A stretch of DNA of 64,000 nucleotides from Nodularia sp. (in: cyanobacteria). Its GTDB lineage: Bacteria; Cyanobacteriota; Cyanobacteriia; Cyanobacteriales; Nostocaceae. The translations under genes were made by a program, and so were the position numbers. Where the stretch lies: assembly GCA_007692755.1 (NCBI GenBank), contig REBL01000164.1, positions 41,200 through 105,199 of the forward strand, read 5' to 3'. The notes beneath the pieces were generated by a model, which saw nothing but the letters and a program-made list of their open reading frames with translations, was not told the origin of the DNA and made no database searches. Positions 20,147 through 29,942 of the stretch are shown piece after piece; the first letter of the stretch is position 1; each line of letters begins with the position of its first letter.

Positions 20147-20722
20147 TCATTCAAAAATTATCCCTTCATAAATATCACTGAGAGAAATTTGAAAATCTAT
20201 TGTTTGTAGTGATAATACTGCATCTTGGGTTTCATACTCTGTTAATACCCATTGACCATTATTATTTTTATGAAACTGCTCCACAAAATATTCATATTGG
20301 TCAATCATAATATATTCTTGAAATGTGGGCAGAGAACGATAATATCTAAATTTACTGGTTTTATCGTAAGTTTCCGTAGATTTAGATAATACTTCGGCAA
20401 TTATTAAAGGGTTAGTTACAGTCGTAGTCCCAGTTCCTTCATATATTGGTTCTCCTGGAATAATCATTACATCAGGATATGTGTAAATGCGATAACGGGG
20501 TATCCACAACTTGACATCACCCATGTAAATTTTGTAATTTTTACCCCGCATTCTGAATTTGAAATTAGCATAAAAATTACCTGCTATTTCGTTGTGATTG
20601 GTAGTTCCACCAGCCATAGGGACAATTTCTCCATCTAGATATTCATTTTTATATTCTGATGTCTCTTCTAGTTGTAAATATTCTTCTGGGGTGTACTGGC
20701 GTTTTTGTGTTGAGATTTGCAT
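20147..20722 (-). CDS. Uma2-family (DUF820) nuclease-like protein
   Basis: 191 residues: the N-terminal YTPEEYLQLEETSEYKNEYLDGEI motif, YTYPDVMII (PD) and LIIAEVLSKSTETYDKTSKFRYYRSL (E-V-L-S-x-S and Lys) are diagnostic for DUF820/Uma2. Biological role unknown. It lies only 25 bases downstream of the DHH-CBS-CCA gene on the same strand, so it may be read through from that gene. Confidence 0.88.
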   Translation of the reverse strand: MQISTQKRQYTPEEYLQLEETSEYKNEYLDGEIVPMAGGTTNHNEIAGNFYANFKFRMRGKNYKIYMGDVKLWIPRYRIYTYPDVMIIPGEPIYEGTGTTTVTNPLIIAEVLSKSTETYDKTSKFRYYRSLPTFQEYIMIDQYEYFVEQFHKNNNGQWVLTEYETQDAVLSLQTIDFQISLSDIYEGIIFE

Positions 20723-20747
20723 AAAACTTACCTCTGTGTAGGATAAT

Positions 20748-23450
20748 CTATTGAGGATAATGCTGGGCTAAAAACTCTTCAGCTTCTGTTCTATTTTTAA
20801 TCACTCCATCTAAAGTAGCAGTGAGTAAATCATCTAACATTTGGCGAAATTTCGGATTTGGTTTGTAGCCTAATTTTTTTAAATCATTGCCATTAATTAT
20901 TGGCTGCACATTTGTCAAAACTGTTAAATAATGCCATATCTGCTTTCTGAGGATGCGCGGACTAGACAAAGCAATTAAAATCAGCATGGGTAAATCATAC
21001 TGTCGTAGTAACTGCACTATTTCACTGGGACGCTGACAAGTTGGTAATAATTCCCTCACCTGGGTTTGGACTGTAGCTAAATTTTCTAAACGTTTAATCG
21101 CATCCTCTGGTAAATGCAGATTTTTTGCTACTTTCTCCCGATACTGCGATTCTAAATGAGCAATTAACGCTTCTAAACGCATTTCCCAGTGGGTGAGGGT
21201 TTGTTGGGAGTCAAATCTTCGTAAACAGCGTTCTAATAATCGCAATTGCTGCAAAAGTGACTCATCTAGCTTCAGGGTAGGATGAATACACTGCAACGCC
21301 CCTAATTTATTCAGTAGTTGTAACGCTGATTTCCAATAGGGGGCTTGGAGGATGTATTTTAATTCGGCTTTGAGTCGAGTTTGTAAGGCTGGGGTTTTAA
21401 TATTTGTTTGGGCGGTGCGATCGTAAACGCCGCTATTGATGGCATAGTGGATAAACTCTTCGGTTTGCGATTCTAACTCAAATCCAAAGCGCACAGCGAA
21501 CCGCACACCACGATAAATTCGGGTAGGGTCTTCAATAAAACTGTTGGGGTGTAAAACTCGAATTTGCTTGGCTTGTAAATCTATTAAACCTCCGAAGAAA
21601 TCGAGTAATTCCCCAGGACGAGGGGAAGTAAGGCGCAAGGCGAGGGCGTTAATGCTAAAGTCACGGCGATACAAGTCTTGACGAATAGAACTAGCTTCAA
21701 CTTCCGGGTTTGCGGCTGGATAAGGATAAAATTCTGTTCTAGCGGTCGCAATATCCATCCATAAAGAATCTAATTCTGGGTCTTTGTGCCACAATAAAGC
21801 CGCAGTTTGAAAAGCCCCATGAATTTCTAACCGCGCCCCTGGATAAATTTCTTGCAGTGCTTTTGCTAGTTCTACACCAGCACCAACGTCTGCGGCTTGG
21901 TGAAAGCCATCAACTACAAGGTCTATATCTGTAATCATTAATGAACCTGCGGCTGATTCAGCTAACAGCAAATCTCGCACCGCACCACCGACCAAATAAA
22001 GATGCCAACCTCGTTTTTCTGCTGCTTGAGATGCTACGGTGAGTAATTGCCATAGTTGCGGCGCTAGGCGATTTTGTAACTCTGTATTCAGGGTAATTTT
22101 AACTTTTTGCTCTCCATCTTCCCATCTTCCCATATCTTCATCGGCTTGATGTAATTGCCGTAAGACATCGGTACGGGTGACAATTCCCACTAATTGTTCG
22201 TTTTCTAATACTGGTAAGCGTCCAATATCATAAGTTACCATCAGTGATTCAATTTGTGGCAGGATGGTATCTGATGTAATTGTTTTGACTTTAGTAGCCA
22301 TGTAGCCTTTGACTGGCGCATGACTAAATCCGTGGTGTAAGGCAATATCTATATCCCGTCGCGAAATAATTCCTACCAGTTTTCCTTGGGTATCAAGTAC
22401 AGATAAACCAGAATGTCCATAGCGTAATAAAATGCTTTGTGCTTGGGAAATTGTGGTTTCGGGGCGAATAGTGCGGACTGGGGAAGACATTAAGTCTCTG
22501 GCTGTGGGAGGATGAGGAATTGAGCTTTTGATGCCTTCTAGGAGTTGTTGTAGTGTTTCCTGTGTATTTACTTGGCGTGAACTTAAGGATGCGGCTTGAG
22601 AATTTCCACCACCACCGAATATTTGAAATAGGATATTCAGATTTACACCGGGAATTTGGCTTCTCCCAATGATTGTTAACCGCGATTCATTTTCTTTGTG
22701 GTTATATTCGTTTGCCAGTAGTAAAGCATCAATTTCAGTTAATTCCAGCAATTGGGAAGCTAAACTTGATAACCCTGGCACAAATTCATCTGTTTTTAGA
22801 GTTACCCAACTAATAGTATATCCACGCAAAGAAAAATATTCTAAATTTTCCAGGGATTCGGTTAATAGCTGCTGTAATTGCGGCGATAAGCCGGGGTCTA
22901 GATAAGTGGAAATTACTGATGCACTCACTCCTTGTTGCATTAACCAAGCTAAAGCTAAAGCATCTCTGGGTGTGGCACTGTCAAAGGTTAAGGAACCTGT
23001 ATCGACATGAATCCCCAAAGCCATGACTGTGGCTTGGGATAAAGTCAGGGGAATTTGCTGTTGTTGCAATTGTTCCACTATTAAAGTTGTACAGGCTCCC
23101 ACTGCTTCAATGTGGGATTCTGTGGCGGGAATTTTTAGCTCTTGACTGAAGTGATGATCGTAAACTATTATTTCTATGTTGGGTAAATCTAACCATTCGG
23201 CAGCTTTACCGAGGCGATCGCGCTGTTGTGTATCCACAACTCTCAAAGAACGAATTTTTTCGGCATTGACTGCACGTCTTTCAATTAAGGGATATTCATC
23301 GCGGTGTAATGCTAAAAAATCTCTGACAGTCGGATGTGCGCCACCGCCCAGGACAATTTTACTACCTGGCAATAGGCAAGTCAGCCCAACTGCGGCTCCT
23401 AATGCGTCAAAGTCTGCGGTTGTGTGACAAAGAATTAAGTCCATATTCAT
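20748..23450 (-). CDS. DHH phosphoesterase - CBS - CCA-adding nucleotidyltransferase fusion
   Basis: 900 residues. Residues 1-~310 are a DHH/DHHA1 phosphoesterase ([20 protein letters not shown]), the fold of RecJ and nanoRNases. Two CBS motifs (~315-430; [38 protein letters not shown]) may sense adenine nucleotides. Residues ~470-890 are a class II tRNA nucleotidyltransferase/poly(A) polymerase: [30 protein letters not shown] and [20 protein letters not shown]. It could add or repair tRNA CCA ends while degrading short RNAs; the coupling is inference. The same fusion is known in other cyanobacteria. The start may be Met1 or Met3. Confidence 0.92.
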   Translation of the reverse strand: MNMDLILCHTTADFDALGAAVGLTCLLPGSKIVLGGGAHPTVRDFLALHRDEYPLIERRAVNAEKIRSLRVVDTQQRDRLGKAAEWLDLPNIEIIVYDHHFSQELKIPATESHIEAVGACTTLIVEQLQQQQIPLTLSQATVMALGIHVDTGSLTFDSATPRDALALAWLMQQGVSASVISTYLDPGLSPQLQQLLTESLENLEYFSLRGYTISWVTLKTDEFVPGLSSLASQLLELTEIDALLLANEYNHKENESRLTIIGRSQIPGVNLNILFQIFGGGGNSQAASLSSRQVNTQETLQQLLEGIKSSIPHPPTARDLMSSPVRTIRPETTISQAQSILLRYGHSGLSVLDTQGKLVGIISRRDIDIALHHGFSHAPVKGYMATKVKTITSDTILPQIESLMVTYDIGRLPVLENEQLVGIVTRTDVLRQLHQADEDMGRWEDGEQKVKITLNTELQNRLAPQLWQLLTVASQAAEKRGWHLYLVGGAVRDLLLAESAAGSLMITDIDLVVDGFHQAADVGAGVELAKALQEIYPGARLEIHGAFQTAALLWHKDPELDSLWMDIATARTEFYPYPAANPEVEASSIRQDLYRRDFSINALALRLTSPRPGELLDFFGGLIDLQAKQIRVLHPNSFIEDPTRIYRGVRFAVRFGFELESQTEEFIHYAINSGVYDRTAQTNIKTPALQTRLKAELKYILQAPYWKSALQLLNKLGALQCIHPTLKLDESLLQQLRLLERCLRRFDSQQTLTHWEMRLEALIAHLESQYREKVAKNLHLPEDAIKRLENLATVQTQVRELLPTCQRPSEIVQLLRQYDLPMLILIALSSPRILRKQIWHYLTVLTNVQPIINGNDLKKLGYKPNPKFRQMLDDLLTATLDGVIKNRTEAEEFLAQHYPQ

Positions 23451-23476
23451 TAGTCATTAGTCCTTTGTTTAAAATC

Positions 23477-23546
23477 CTAGTTCGTAGTGAGCGATGAATT
23501 GCTCAGAGCCTGGGTGAGCAGGACTAAAGTCCTGACTACAAACTAG
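23477..23546. mobile_element. 70-bp mini palindromic element with 12-bp inverted ends
   Basis: CTAGTTCGTAGT (23477-23488) and ACTACAAACTAG (23535-23546) are inverted repeats with one mismatch. Inside are two further foldbacks, GAGCGATGAATTGCTC and AGGACTAAAGTCCT. The compact nested layout resembles a non-autonomous mini-element. No coding capacity. Confidence 0.45.
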
Positions 23547-23673
23547 ATTTAGTTACTTAATAATGACTATAGTGACGCAATTTCTGCTAGCTTAACAGAT
23601 AAGGCAAAACTGTTGGTGTCGCCCTTTAAGATATTCTAGGTTTAGTATTTGCGCTAGTTTGAGAGAAGGAAAA

Positions 23674-23862
23674 ATGACCATAATATTTCAATTCGCTTTG
23701 ATATCTTTAGTTCTCACATCTTTTGTTTTGGTAATTGGCGTTCCTGTTGCCTATGCTACCCCACAAAATTGGGTGGAATCTAAAAAACTGCTCTGGCTTG
23801 GTTCTGGAGTCTGGATTGCCTTGGTGCTATTAGTCGGTGTATTAAACTTTTTTGTGGTTTAA
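23674..23862 (+). CDS. psbZ: Photosystem II protein PsbZ (Ycf9)
   Basis: The 62-residue product beginning [20 protein letters not shown], with two membrane helices separated by [14 protein letters not shown], is a canonical PsbZ. It sits at the photosystem II core periphery near CP43 and helps stabilise PSII. The TTG at 23659 is out: ATG 23674 has AAGGA about 5 bases upstream and matches the family start. The next gene is ribH, a neighbourhood shared with other cyanobacteria. A long hairpin lies between the two. Confidence 0.96.
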   Translation: MTIIFQFALISLVLTSFVLVIGVPVAYATPQNWVESKKLLWLGSGVWIALVLLVGVLNFFVV

Positions 23863-23907
23863 GCGATCGCTTATCTCTATTTCCCCAAAATAGCATAGCG
23901 ACTACAG

Positions 23908-23976
23908 GAGCAGAAGAGCCAAGAACAAGATTTGACTGTTATCTTGTTCTATTTACCTAAATGTGCTTTTCTGCTC
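23908..23976 (+). terminator. Long two-part hairpin between psbZ and ribH
   Basis: An inner stem AGAACAAGAT (23922-23931) / ATCTTGTTCT (23941-23950) is perfect. An outer stem GAGCAGAAGAGC (23908-23919) / GCTTTTCTGCTC (23965-23976) has one mismatch. No clean U-run follows, so it could be a terminator, a processing site or a stability element. Confidence 0.45.
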
Positions 23977-24034
23977 TTTGGCATCTCAAGAAGAAATGTA
24001 TATTGGTCAGAGTATAGTTGATTAAGAGGCAGTT

Positions 24035-24613
24035 ATGGCAGTTTTTGAGGGAACTTTTGCTCAAACGGAACCGTTGCATTTAGCAGTGGTTGTTGGTCGA
24101 TTCAACGACCTCGTTACCGGGAAGCTGCTAGAGGGTTGTCAAGATTGCTTGAAACGCCACGGTATAGACCCAGACCCCTACGGTAGTCAGGTGGACTATG
24201 TTTGGGTTCCTGGATGTTTTGAAGTGCCTCTGGTCGCGCGCCAACTAGCACTTTCCCATCGTTATGATGCGGTAATTTGTCTAGGTGCTGTGATTAAGGG
24301 ACAAACGCCTCATTTTGATTATGTCTCTGCTGAAGTTTCTAAGGGCATTGCCGCCGCTAGCTTTCAAACTGGTGTGCCGGTAATTTTTGGGATTTTGACA
24401 GTGGATACCATGCAGCAAGCCTTAGAACGAGCCGGGATTAAAGGCAATCATGGCTGGGATTACGCCATGAACGCCCTAGAAATGGCTAGTCTGATGCGGC
24501 AATTGCGCTCTAATCTCACAGAGTCAGCCCCCCACAATGGACAGTCTTTGCCAGCATCTTTTGCAGGTAAAAACATCGGCAATTTAGCCGCAGAGTCAGA
24601 AGAAGTAGGCTGA
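24035..24613 (+). CDS. ribH: 6,7-dimethyl-8-ribityllumazine synthase
   Basis: RibH joins 5-amino-6-ribitylaminouracil and 3,4-dihydroxy-2-butanone 4-phosphate in riboflavin synthesis. Seen: [48 protein letters not shown] (catalytic His context) and [17 protein letters not shown]. At 192 residues it carries a ~35-residue C-terminal tail beyond the core fold, as in other cyanobacterial RibH proteins. A hairpin with the shape of a terminator follows the stop. Confidence 0.96.
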   Translation: MAVFEGTFAQTEPLHLAVVVGRFNDLVTGKLLEGCQDCLKRHGIDPDPYGSQVDYVWVPGCFEVPLVARQLALSHRYDAVICLGAVIKGQTPHFDYVSAEVSKGIAAASFQTGVPVIFGILTVDTMQQALERAGIKGNHGWDYAMNALEMASLMRQLRSNLTESAPHNGQSLPASFAGKNIGNLAAESEEVG

Positions 24614-24625
24614 TGCTGGTGCGGT

Positions 24626-24657
24626 GTGCTGAGTCACAAAACTCAGCACTTCAAATT
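24626..24657 (+). terminator. Terminator-like hairpin after ribH
   Basis: A 9-bp perfect stem GTGCTGAGT (24626-24634) / ACTCAGCAC (24641-24649) with a 6-base loop is followed by TTCAAATTT. It lies just after the ribH stop and before the tRNA gene. Confidence 0.6.
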
Positions 24658-24710
24658 TAGGGGTTGACAAATGAAAATATATCTGAGATTATAGAGTTTA
24701 CATGGGAAAT

Positions 24711-24782
24711 GCGGGTATAGCTCAGTGGTAGAGCGTCACCTTGCCAAGGTGAATGTCGCGCGTTCGAATCGCGTTACCCGCT
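24711..24782 (+). tRNA. tRNA-Gly (anticodon GCC)
   Basis: The full cloverleaf can be drawn: acceptor GCGGGTA/TACCCGC, D arm GCTC-AGTGGTA-GAGC, anticodon stem TCACC/GGTGA with loop TTGCCAA, and T arm GCGCG-TTCGAAT-CGCGT. Discriminator base T. CCA is not encoded. Confidence 0.97.
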
Positions 24783-24980
24783 TTAAAAAAATTTATGTCT
24801 AGGTTGATATTACCTCCGGGATTATCTAACCTGACTCAAATTTTTTGGGGTGTAGTCAATTCGTGTCATCTCGGTGTACTAAACTGGATTAAGTCTGGTT
24901 AGTTAAACGCCATTATGATCAGGCAAAGCATGATTTAGCGTCTCCTTGCTATTGACCGTGGGAAACCAAACCCCCAGGTA

Positions 24981-25445
24981 TTGAGCAATGGTATTCTCGC
25001 AAAATATAAACAACACGCTCAAGTTATTAGAACGCTTGTGCCATCTCAAAAACCAGAAAAAATTGACTTGAACACGGAATATGCCTGTCCCTGCCGTCGC
25101 AAAGGACAATTAATTCCGATTACACTCACAGAAGCATTTGGTTGCGATCGCTGTCAACAAATCTTTGTAGTAGAAGATCATGGTCATGTTCTAGAACAGC
25201 TTTCAACCACCTATCCCTACAAACGAGCTTGGCACTGGACGGGAAAAAGTTGGCGGATTGTGCCGACTCGCTTGGGAGAAAGCTATCTACCTATAGCGCT
25301 AGGCATTATATTCGTGCTAGTGATTATATGGTTACCATTAGCACTGCGATTGGCAAATGGTTCTAGCATTATTGCTTGGGCGATAGTGGCGGTGCTGTTG
25401 GCTATTCTGCCAGCACTGATGGTCTGGCTTACCTACAGACGTTAA
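24981..25445 (+). CDS. Zinc-ribbon protein with two C-terminal membrane helices
   Basis: 154 residues from a TTG start. The N-terminal domain carries CPCRRKG...FGCDRC, four Cys arranged as a zinc ribbon (~36-60), then HWTGKSWRIV, and two hydrophobic helices (~102-123 and ~130-150). The ribbon would face the cytoplasm. No function is known to me. The stop is 4 bases before the ProA-like gene, so the two are almost certainly one transcription unit. The start is uncertain, as there is no in-frame ATG in this region; a GTG nearer the ribbon is an alternative. Confidence 0.75.
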   Translation: MSNGILAKYKQHAQVIRTLVPSQKPEKIDLNTEYACPCRRKGQLIPITLTEAFGCDRCQQIFVVEDHGHVLEQLSTTYPYKRAWHWTGKSWRIVPTRLGESYLPIALGIIFVLVIIWLPLALRLANGSSIIAWAIVAVLLAILPALMVWLTYRR

Positions 25446-25449
25446 TTCC

Positions 25450-26715
25450 ATGACCGTTGAACTTTTGGATGATTCCCCCGAACCAATTACTAGCGCTAAA
25501 CGCGCTTATCAAGCCTCCCTCAAGTTGGGGTTTACTAAGGGAATAGACCGCAGTCGCGCTGTGTTAGCAATGGCACAAGCACTGTTAAATTCCTTTGATG
25601 ACATTTTGGAAGCCAACACTTTGGATCTAGAAGCTAGCAAAGAAATGGCTGTGCCAGAGTTAATTTTAGATTGGCTGAAGCTGACTCCCACGAGGCTAGA
25701 AGCAGCAGTAGAAGTTCTTCAGAGGTTAGGGGAAATTTCTGATCCGTTACGGCGAGTCAGGAACGCTGATTATCAACTAGAGGATTCTCAGAGTTATACT
25801 CAGTTAATGCCTTTGGGAGTAATTGGATTTGTTTATGAAGCTTTTCCAGATTTAGGCGCGATCGCAGCTGGTTTATGTATTAAAACTGGCAATAGCATTA
25901 TACTCAAAGGTAGTACAGAAGCGAGCCATTCCAACGAAGCGATCGCCAATGTCCTGCAAATCGCCCTTGAAGAAGTTGGCTTACCTCCAGGCTGCTTAGA
26001 ACTGATTAAAGCCGAACACGGTGCTTCGATTCGGGATTTAGTCACCCAGGACAAGTACGTGAATTTAGTCCTGCCCTACGGACGTTCTAGCTTAGTCCAG
26101 CAGGTGATGCGACAATCAACTTGCCCAGTCTTAAAATCAGCAATGGGTAACTGTTATCTTTACTGGTCACTCAATAGCAGTTTAGACATGATTCGCTGGA
26201 TGATTATCGATAGCCATGAAAGCGAACCAGACCAAGTAAACGCCATTGAAAAAGTATTAATTCATCGCCAAGCCTTACCATCATCTTTAGCAGTTCTGTG
26301 GAACAGTTTAAAAGAAAAAGGCTTTGCAATCAAAGCAGATGAAGAACTAGTAGAAGCTTTTCCCCACTTGCAGCTAGTGAAGTCAGAAGAATGGGGCAGC
26401 GCTTATTTAAATAAGACAGTAGCCTTTAAACTGGTAGATAGTTTAGAAGATGCGATCGCTTGGATTAATCAATACAGTAGCGGTCATGCTGACTGCATTG
26501 TCACAGAATCCTATCAAGAAAGTCGCCAGTTTGCTTTAGGAGTTAACAGCGCCTCTACCTATATCAACACTTCCCCCCGCTTTTCTCGCAACCCTTCACG
26601 GGGAGACTCAGTATTTCTCGGTATGTCTAATCAAAAAGGACACCGCCGGGGATTTATTAGTTTGGAAACCTTAACGACTGCAAAGCACATTGTTCAAGGG
26701 AATGGACGGTTTTAA
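25450..26715 (+). CDS. Divergent ProA-like (gamma-glutamyl phosphate reductase family) protein
   Basis: 421 residues aligned by eye with ProA across the length: SAKRAYQASLKLGFTKG, PLGVIGFVYEAFPDLGAIAAGLCIKTGNSIILKGSTEASHSN, LVLPYGRSSLVQQV, and HADCIVTESYQES. True ProA makes glutamate-5-semialdehyde for proline synthesis using a Cys in a conserved CNAIE motif; here it is VNAIE (Val). The signatures GICHxYVD and FGFGAEVGISTQK are also altered, to GNCYLYWS and DSVFLGMSNQK. It may therefore be a paralogue with a new or no catalytic role, so I give no symbol. It is coupled to the upstream zinc-ribbon membrane gene. Confidence 0.85.
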   Translation: MTVELLDDSPEPITSAKRAYQASLKLGFTKGIDRSRAVLAMAQALLNSFDDILEANTLDLEASKEMAVPELILDWLKLTPTRLEAAVEVLQRLGEISDPLRRVRNADYQLEDSQSYTQLMPLGVIGFVYEAFPDLGAIAAGLCIKTGNSIILKGSTEASHSNEAIANVLQIALEEVGLPPGCLELIKAEHGASIRDLVTQDKYVNLVLPYGRSSLVQQVMRQSTCPVLKSAMGNCYLYWSLNSSLDMIRWMIIDSHESEPDQVNAIEKVLIHRQALPSSLAVLWNSLKEKGFAIKADEELVEAFPHLQLVKSEEWGSAYLNKTVAFKLVDSLEDAIAWINQYSSGHADCIVTESYQESRQFALGVNSASTYINTSPRFSRNPSRGDSVFLGMSNQKGHRRGFISLETLTTAKHIVQGNGRF

Positions 26716-26819
26716 CAGTGGGAAATGTTAAATTATCATGCCAAAAAGCAGACCCATTGAGTGTTTGCTTAGAAAAAAACCTCGTCTAATTTAAAAAAAC
26801 TTATAAAAAATATGCCGAA

Positions 26820-27100
26820 AACCCTTGAGGAACAGCAACGTAGTTGCGTATTCCGTACTTTAGGCAGGGGATGAAGGCTAATTGAGTCTTTTAGGACTCA
26901 GCCATGTTACGATCATCTAATCAGTACAAGATTTAAAAACCTACCCCCGGACTGGGGGAAAGTCTACGCCCGAAAAACCTTGAGGAGATATCACTACGCC
27001 ATCAAAGGCAAACGTGGTGAGCCTGGGAACCTGTGTAAACAGGATATTAAGTCCGTGAGGTCTTAAGAATCTCCGCACCTTTAGGTCGGAGAGTGTCAAT
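26820..27100 (+). mobile_element. Solo IS200/IS605 (tnpB) 3' end / omega-RNA-like remnant
   Basis: The stretch ends in GAATCTCC-GCACCTTTAGGTC-GGAGAGTGTCAA at 27067-27099, a subterminal hairpin close to the right end of cyanobacterial tnpB elements. Upstream lie further stems: GCAAC/GTTGC near 26836, GAGTC/GACTC near 26884-26899, and CCCCCGGACTGGGGG near 26944. A short untranslated-looking frame (GKRGEPGNLCKQDIKS) precedes the end and could be the C-terminal scar of tnpB. No transposase remains. The structured part looks like the RNA guide region of TnpB elements. Confidence 0.5.
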
Positions 27101-27140
27101 GCTAAATCAATCATTTAAATACAAATAACCACTTTCTTAA

Positions 27141-27183
27141 TTCTCCTCACCTCCTCTTCTCCGCGCCTCCGCGACTCTGCGTG
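27141..27183. repeat. CTCTGCG/CGCAGAG-type dispersed repeat, degenerate copy
   Basis: CTCCTCACCTCC then CCGCGCCTCC and GCGACTCTGCGTG: a degenerate, inverted copy of the CACGCAGAGGCGCAGAG element found at 32088, 32500, 33823, 37681, 42482 and 53462. Confidence 0.55.
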
Positions 27184-27208
27184 TTAGCGTAAGCGAGGTG
27201 TAGCCCGA

Positions 27209-27234
27209 TAAAAAAAGTCCGCACAGGCGGACTT
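27209..27234 (-). terminator. Rho-independent terminator of desB
   Basis: On the minus strand AAGTCCGC-CTGT-GCGGACTT is a perfect 8-bp stem followed by a run of T. It lies 29 bases after the desB stop. Confidence 0.85.
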
Positions 27235-27262
27235 AATTTATATAGCTGTGAATTATATTCGC

Positions 27263-28333
27263 CTAGCTTTTATCTTGAGAAGTGTAGTAAACCTTACCAC
27301 CTGTATCCGGGACAAATTTACAGCTAATCGCTGAACGCCATAACGACTTCCAAATAGGTTCCTCCGACTTGCGGAAGTATTCACCCATAATCGGTTTAAT
27401 CGCCTCAGTCGCCTTTCGCAAATTGTAGTGAGGCATATTCAGGAAGATATGGTGAGCAACATGAGTACCGATATCATGATGGATGTGATTGATAAAACCG
27501 TAGTCCCGATCAATACTAGAAATTGCACCTTTCAGGAAAGTCCAATCTTCTCCACGATACCAAGGAATATCTTGCTCTGTATGATGCAAAAATGTCACCA
27601 AATCCAGCCAAACCACAAACACGATGTAGGGCATAGCGTAGTATTTCAGTAACCACATCCCACCCCATTGATAGGTGAAGAAACCTAGCAAACCCACCAT
27701 GCCAATCCAGAGTGCCGTGCTGGTGATAACATCCCATTTTTCTGAAGGCTTAAAAAGTGGGCTACTGGGTGAAAAGTGAGAGCCTTCCTTACCAGGAGAA
27801 CGCTTGAATAAATACACCGGATAAGCCAGAAGAAAGGCATAATATCGTCCTAACTTTTGGACTAATGGCATTTCCTTATACTGCGATTCTGACACAGGAT
27901 ACCAGCTTTCATCATTATCGATATTGCCAGTATTTTTGTGGTGAGTTCTGTGGCTAATTCTCCAACCGTGATAAGGAACTAATATCGGCGTGTGAGATAA
28001 ATGCCCAATCAAATCATTCAGCCATTTCTGCTTAGAAAAAGATTGGTGTCCGCAGTCATGTCCGACTACAAACAAAGCCCAAAACATTGTTCCTTGCATG
28101 ACCCAGAAAATAGGCCAAAAGTACCAAGAGTCTAGGTAATTAGCCACTGCATAAAGCAGACCAATAATCAGGATGTCACGAAAGAAATAAAATAGGGATT
28201 TTGTCACACTTGGCTGAAAGCATTCAGCAGGTATTGCAGCTTTCAAATCCTGAAGAGTAAAAGGCAGTTTAGTGGTATCCTCAGACAGTTTACAGTCATC
28301 AGGATTGTTGAAAGCGATGGTATTTGATTGCAC
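27263..28333 (-). CDS. desB: Acyl-lipid omega-3 (delta-15) desaturase DesB
   Basis: A 356-residue membrane desaturase with the three His boxes HDCGH, HRTHH and HVAHH and four to five hydrophobic segments. DesB adds the omega-3 double bond to glycerolipid-bound fatty acids using ferredoxin. The assignment over DesA rests on the N-terminal and HRTHHKNTGNIDNDESWYPV stretch, typical of omega-3 desaturases. The start is GTG 28333. It follows desA on the same strand with a terminator between, so it has its own promoter; desB genes are generally cold-induced. Confidence 0.93.
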   Translation of the reverse strand: MQSNTIAFNNPDDCKLSEDTTKLPFTLQDLKAAIPAECFQPSVTKSLFYFFRDILIIGLLYAVANYLDSWYFWPIFWVMQGTMFWALFVVGHDCGHQSFSKQKWLNDLIGHLSHTPILVPYHGWRISHRTHHKNTGNIDNDESWYPVSESQYKEMPLVQKLGRYYAFLLAYPVYLFKRSPGKEGSHFSPSSPLFKPSEKWDVITSTALWIGMVGLLGFFTYQWGGMWLLKYYAMPYIVFVVWLDLVTFLHHTEQDIPWYRGEDWTFLKGAISSIDRDYGFINHIHHDIGTHVAHHIFLNMPHYNLRKATEAIKPIMGEYFRKSEEPIWKSLWRSAISCKFVPDTGGKVYYTSQDKS

Positions 28334-28595
28334 TTGATTCTTTTGTGGGGATATAAATCGGACTTGATTTGAGGCTAGGTAATCTTAACTTCTCGCCATG
28401 TCTACAGAAATTAGCACCGCAGCGCGGCAGTCAAAAGGCTTTGATGCTGGGTTTTTTAAATTGTTTAGAGTGATATTTCTCTTAACAAATTGCTGTACTA
28501 GTTCTCGCGAACATACAAGAAGATAATTTATAGCAATTTCTCTTACAGTCTAAGTAAGTAATTGCCTGGTACTATTTATTTTACAGGATAATAAA

Positions 28596-28617
28596 CGCTC
28601 TTGTTGTTTCAAGAGCG
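28596..28617 (-). terminator. Terminator-like hairpin after desA
   Basis: CGCTCTTG (28596-28603) / CAAGAGCG (28610-28617), an 8-bp perfect stem with a 6-base loop, is followed on the minus strand by TTTATTATCC. It sits about 40 bases after the desA stop. The other ~260 bases up to desB look like its promoter region; I see nothing else. Confidence 0.65.
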
Positions 28618-28653
28618 CAAGTTTGCTGATAGGTAAACTAATTACAGCGCTAT

Positions 28654-29706
28654 TTATTTTCCTGCGTAATATTCTGTGAAAGTCTCATATCCAATATCAG
28701 TTTTGTACAGTTGACATTGGTCTGTAATTTGCTTCATTAAAGACCATGAAAATTCACATTCATCATGCAAATAAGGCTGCCAATTTTCTTTGATGCTGCT
28801 GTAAGCTAGGCGCAAATTATAAGAAGGAATGGCAGTAGAAATATGATGAGGAACGTGGACATTGATATCGTGGCAGAGAATTTCCACCCAACGGGGATAA
28901 TCACAATGAATAGTCCCAGATAGCTGTGCCAAAGCTTCATTCCACTTGTTAGCTGCCAAAAAAGGAACATCTGGCTGGGTGTGGTGAACGATGGTGAAGG
29001 TACTCATCCAAAAATGGTAAACCATCCAGGGTAACAGCCAAAACTTGACAAATCCCCAAATACCAGTTGTAGCAATTAGGACAGGGAATGCGATCGCGGC
29101 AAACACCACGACTACAGCTACAGACAGCTTAACACTGGATTGGTCTTTGGTTTTGAAGTTCCGCCAATCAAAATGCACCCATGCCCAATGTCCAATGGAA
29201 CCTACCCACCACAGGCGCTTACGCATGAATCTTTCAAAGGCATATTGTTTCAAAGGGGTCCAATTTTCAAACACGTGTGTTCTAATGGGATGCCAAGCAT
29301 TATCCTCATCCAGCTTGTTGGTATGAGCATGGTGATAATTATGCTTAATCCGCCAACTGTGGAAGGGATAAATTAACGGCATCATGAATAAATGCCCCAC
29401 CAAATCATTTACCCAACGACGTTTAGCAAAAGACCTGTGACCACAATCATGACCAACTACGAAAAAACCTGTCAAAGCAGTGCCTGTAAAAATCCAAGCT
29501 AGGGGCAAGAGAAACCAGGGAGTGATTGTCAGGATACAGTAGCCCAAGCTGACCATCAAGACACTTAGCAGCGCTTGTGTCCAAGCCTTGCGACGGTTTT
29601 GCTGAAAACATTCCCGTGGCAAACTTTTGATAATATCTTTTAGCTTCAGGTTGGGGTCACCAAGGTCGTCACTTAGTTTCTGGCTATTGATTATTGATGT
29701 AGTCAT
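28654..29706 (-). CDS. desA: Acyl-lipid delta-12 desaturase DesA
   Basis: From ATG 29706 the product is 350 residues with His boxes HDCGH, HNYHH and HVPHH and the hydrophobic pattern of membrane desaturases. DesA inserts the delta-12 double bond into lipid-bound oleate using ferredoxin as donor. The frame opens at 29739, but [14 protein letters not shown] is the usual start and AGGTG lies 5 bases upstream. Flanked by desC upstream and desB downstream on the same strand, in the order known in Nostocales. Confidence 0.94.
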   Translation of the reverse strand: MTTSIINSQKLSDDLGDPNLKLKDIIKSLPRECFQQNRRKAWTQALLSVLMVSLGYCILTITPWFLLPLAWIFTGTALTGFFVVGHDCGHRSFAKRRWVNDLVGHLFMMPLIYPFHSWRIKHNYHHAHTNKLDEDNAWHPIRTHVFENWTPLKQYAFERFMRKRLWWVGSIGHWAWVHFDWRNFKTKDQSSVKLSVAVVVVFAAIAFPVLIATTGIWGFVKFWLLPWMVYHFWMSTFTIVHHTQPDVPFLAANKWNEALAQLSGTIHCDYPRWVEILCHDINVHVPHHISTAIPSYNLRLAYSSIKENWQPYLHDECEFSWSLMKQITDQCQLYKTDIGYETFTEYYAGK

Positions 29707-29890
29707 GAACACCTGGAAAACAACAAGAGTTGCGGCCAAGTCACTAAAATGATTGGTCGCAAAGTTTCTTAATATAACGTCTCAGATTATAACAACCTCA
29801 GCTACACAAGCGCACTATTAAATAGCTGTGGTCGATAATTTTTCGAGATTGTGAATGGTTATTAGTTGCTAGTAGAAATTACTTTTTAGC

Positions 29891-29926
29891 CAATAGTGAA
29901 TAAATTCTGTAATTTATCCACTATTG
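29891..29926 (-). terminator. 16-bp inverted repeat between desC and desA
   Basis: CAATAGTGAATAAATT (29891-29906) and AATTTATCCACTATTG (29911-29926) form a near-perfect stem (one mismatch) with a 4-base loop. It lies 17 bases downstream of the desC stop and probably ends desC transcription. There is no strong T-run. Confidence 0.55.
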
Positions 29927-29942
29927 ACAGCTAACCTGGAAA

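Noticed and set aside
26940..27060. Possible RNase P-like GGAAAGTC stretch
   Set aside because: Only a short word resembles RNase P RNA; the stems and the right-end hairpin fit a tnpB-type remnant better.
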